The notes under the pieces are model-generated. The model was not told where the DNA came from, did no database searches, and saw only the letters and a list, made by a program, of their open reading frames with translations. From positions 1 to 32,089 of the forward strand of contig WHTT01000076.1 of assembly GCA_009377605.1 (NCBI GenBank): DNA of 32,089 nucleotides. Direction: 5' to 3'. This stretch comes from Luteitalea sp. (GTDB lineage Bacteria; Acidobacteriota; Vicinamibacteria; Vicinamibacterales; Vicinamibacteraceae). The translations under genes were made by a program, and so were the position numbers. Within the stretch, counting starts at the first letter, position 1. Every line of letters starts with the position of its first letter. Shown here piece by piece: positions 31,851 to 32,089 of the stretch.

Positions 31851-32089
31851 TCACGGCGTCCGCGGTAGCGCCTTCACTCGTGGCCGCTGTCCCCTGGCTC
31901 GCAGGGCGTGCCACAGATCCCACTTCGCCTGGAGCGTCAGCCAGATCTGCGCGTCCCAGCGCGTGAGAGCCTCGAACAGGAGCGCCGTGTCGGCACTCAC
32001 CCCGCGACGCCCCTTGACGATGGCATTGAGGCGCTGAAACGGGATGTTCATTCGCCGCGCCGCTTCAACCTGGGACACACCGAGCGGCT
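31851..32089 (-). CDS. higA: HigA-family XRE antitoxin, partial (5' end beyond window)
   Basis: The frame is open to the right edge and reads PLGVSQVEAARRMNIPFQRLNAIV, the helix-turn-helix of HigA-type antitoxins, followed by GRRGVSADTALLFEALT and WLTLQAKWDLWHA as in the family. An internal GTG at 32078 is not the likely start, because the PLG before it belongs to the conserved N-terminal helix region; about 20 residues should lie outside the window. HigA binds its own promoter and neutralises the HigB ribosome-dependent RNase. A higB gene would be expected upstream, beyond the right edge. The C-terminus carries a basic extension (RARGQRPRVK). Confidence 0.82.
   Translation of the reverse strand, partial: PLGVSQVEAARRMNIPFQRLNAIVKGRRGVSADTALLFEALTRWDAQIWLTLQAKWDLWHALRARGQRPRVKALPRTP

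Noticed and set aside
31405-31966. Small open frames with hydrophobic stretches right of the transposase
   Set aside because: They overlap the IS end and each other on both strands, lack ribosome sites and match no family I recognise.

Overview
The window is a high-GC bacterial exopolysaccharide (EPS) biosynthesis locus of the Wzx/Wzy type. It looks like a PEP-CTERM/exosortase-associated locus: it opens with an ExeA-like secretion ATPase followed by a CpsD-type tyrosine kinase, and it has a sugar-phosphate transferase with an extra N-terminal domain, an AsnB-type amidotransferase and many glycosyltransferases. The gene set, GC content and REP-like palindrome at the left edge would fit a soil Acidobacteriota such as Vicinamibacteria. 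That placement is inference from style, not a database match.

Layout. A plus-strand block (84-16701) holds, in order: ATPase, BY-kinase, a small degenerate GGDEF-like protein, the initiating sugar transferase carrying a second copy of that domain, a DegT aminotransferase, a Wzy/ligase-like polymerase, three GT-A-type (GT2-related) glycosyltransferases, asparagine synthase-like amidotransferase, a GT4, an exported parallel beta-helix protein, and two more GT4s. A minus-strand block (23575-16691) meets it tail to tail. Read 5' to 3' it holds a hexapeptide N-acetyltransferase, Gfo/Idh/MocA dehydrogenase, second hexapeptide acetyltransferase, second DegT aminotransferase, Wzx flippase and a GT4. 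Downstream are a giant exported mosaic protein of about 2040 residues (29753-23631, minus), an IS1182-type insertion sequence (30018-31509) and a HigA-type antitoxin cut by the right edge.

How the genes work together. The sugar transferase loads the first sugar-phosphate on undecaprenyl phosphate. About seven glycosyltransferases extend it. The dehydrogenase, aminotransferase and acetyltransferase genes supply acetylated amino sugars, probably of the 2,3-diacetamido-2,3-dideoxyuronate type. Wzx flips the unit, the Wzy-like protein polymerises it, and the BY-kinase with a co-polymerase outside the window would set chain length. The two exported proteins may process or bind the finished polymer.

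Main new observation. Three near-consensus sigma-54 (-24/-12) promoters lie in the short intergenic gaps, each correctly oriented and 38-88 nt upstream of a start codon. They precede the degenerate-GGDEF/sugar transferase pair (2182-2197), the beta-helix exoprotein (12836-12851) and the giant exoprotein (29850-29865, minus). This suggests an RpoN regulon that co-controls the committed first step of polymer synthesis and two secreted proteins. Neither exported protein has a visible PEP-CTERM tail.
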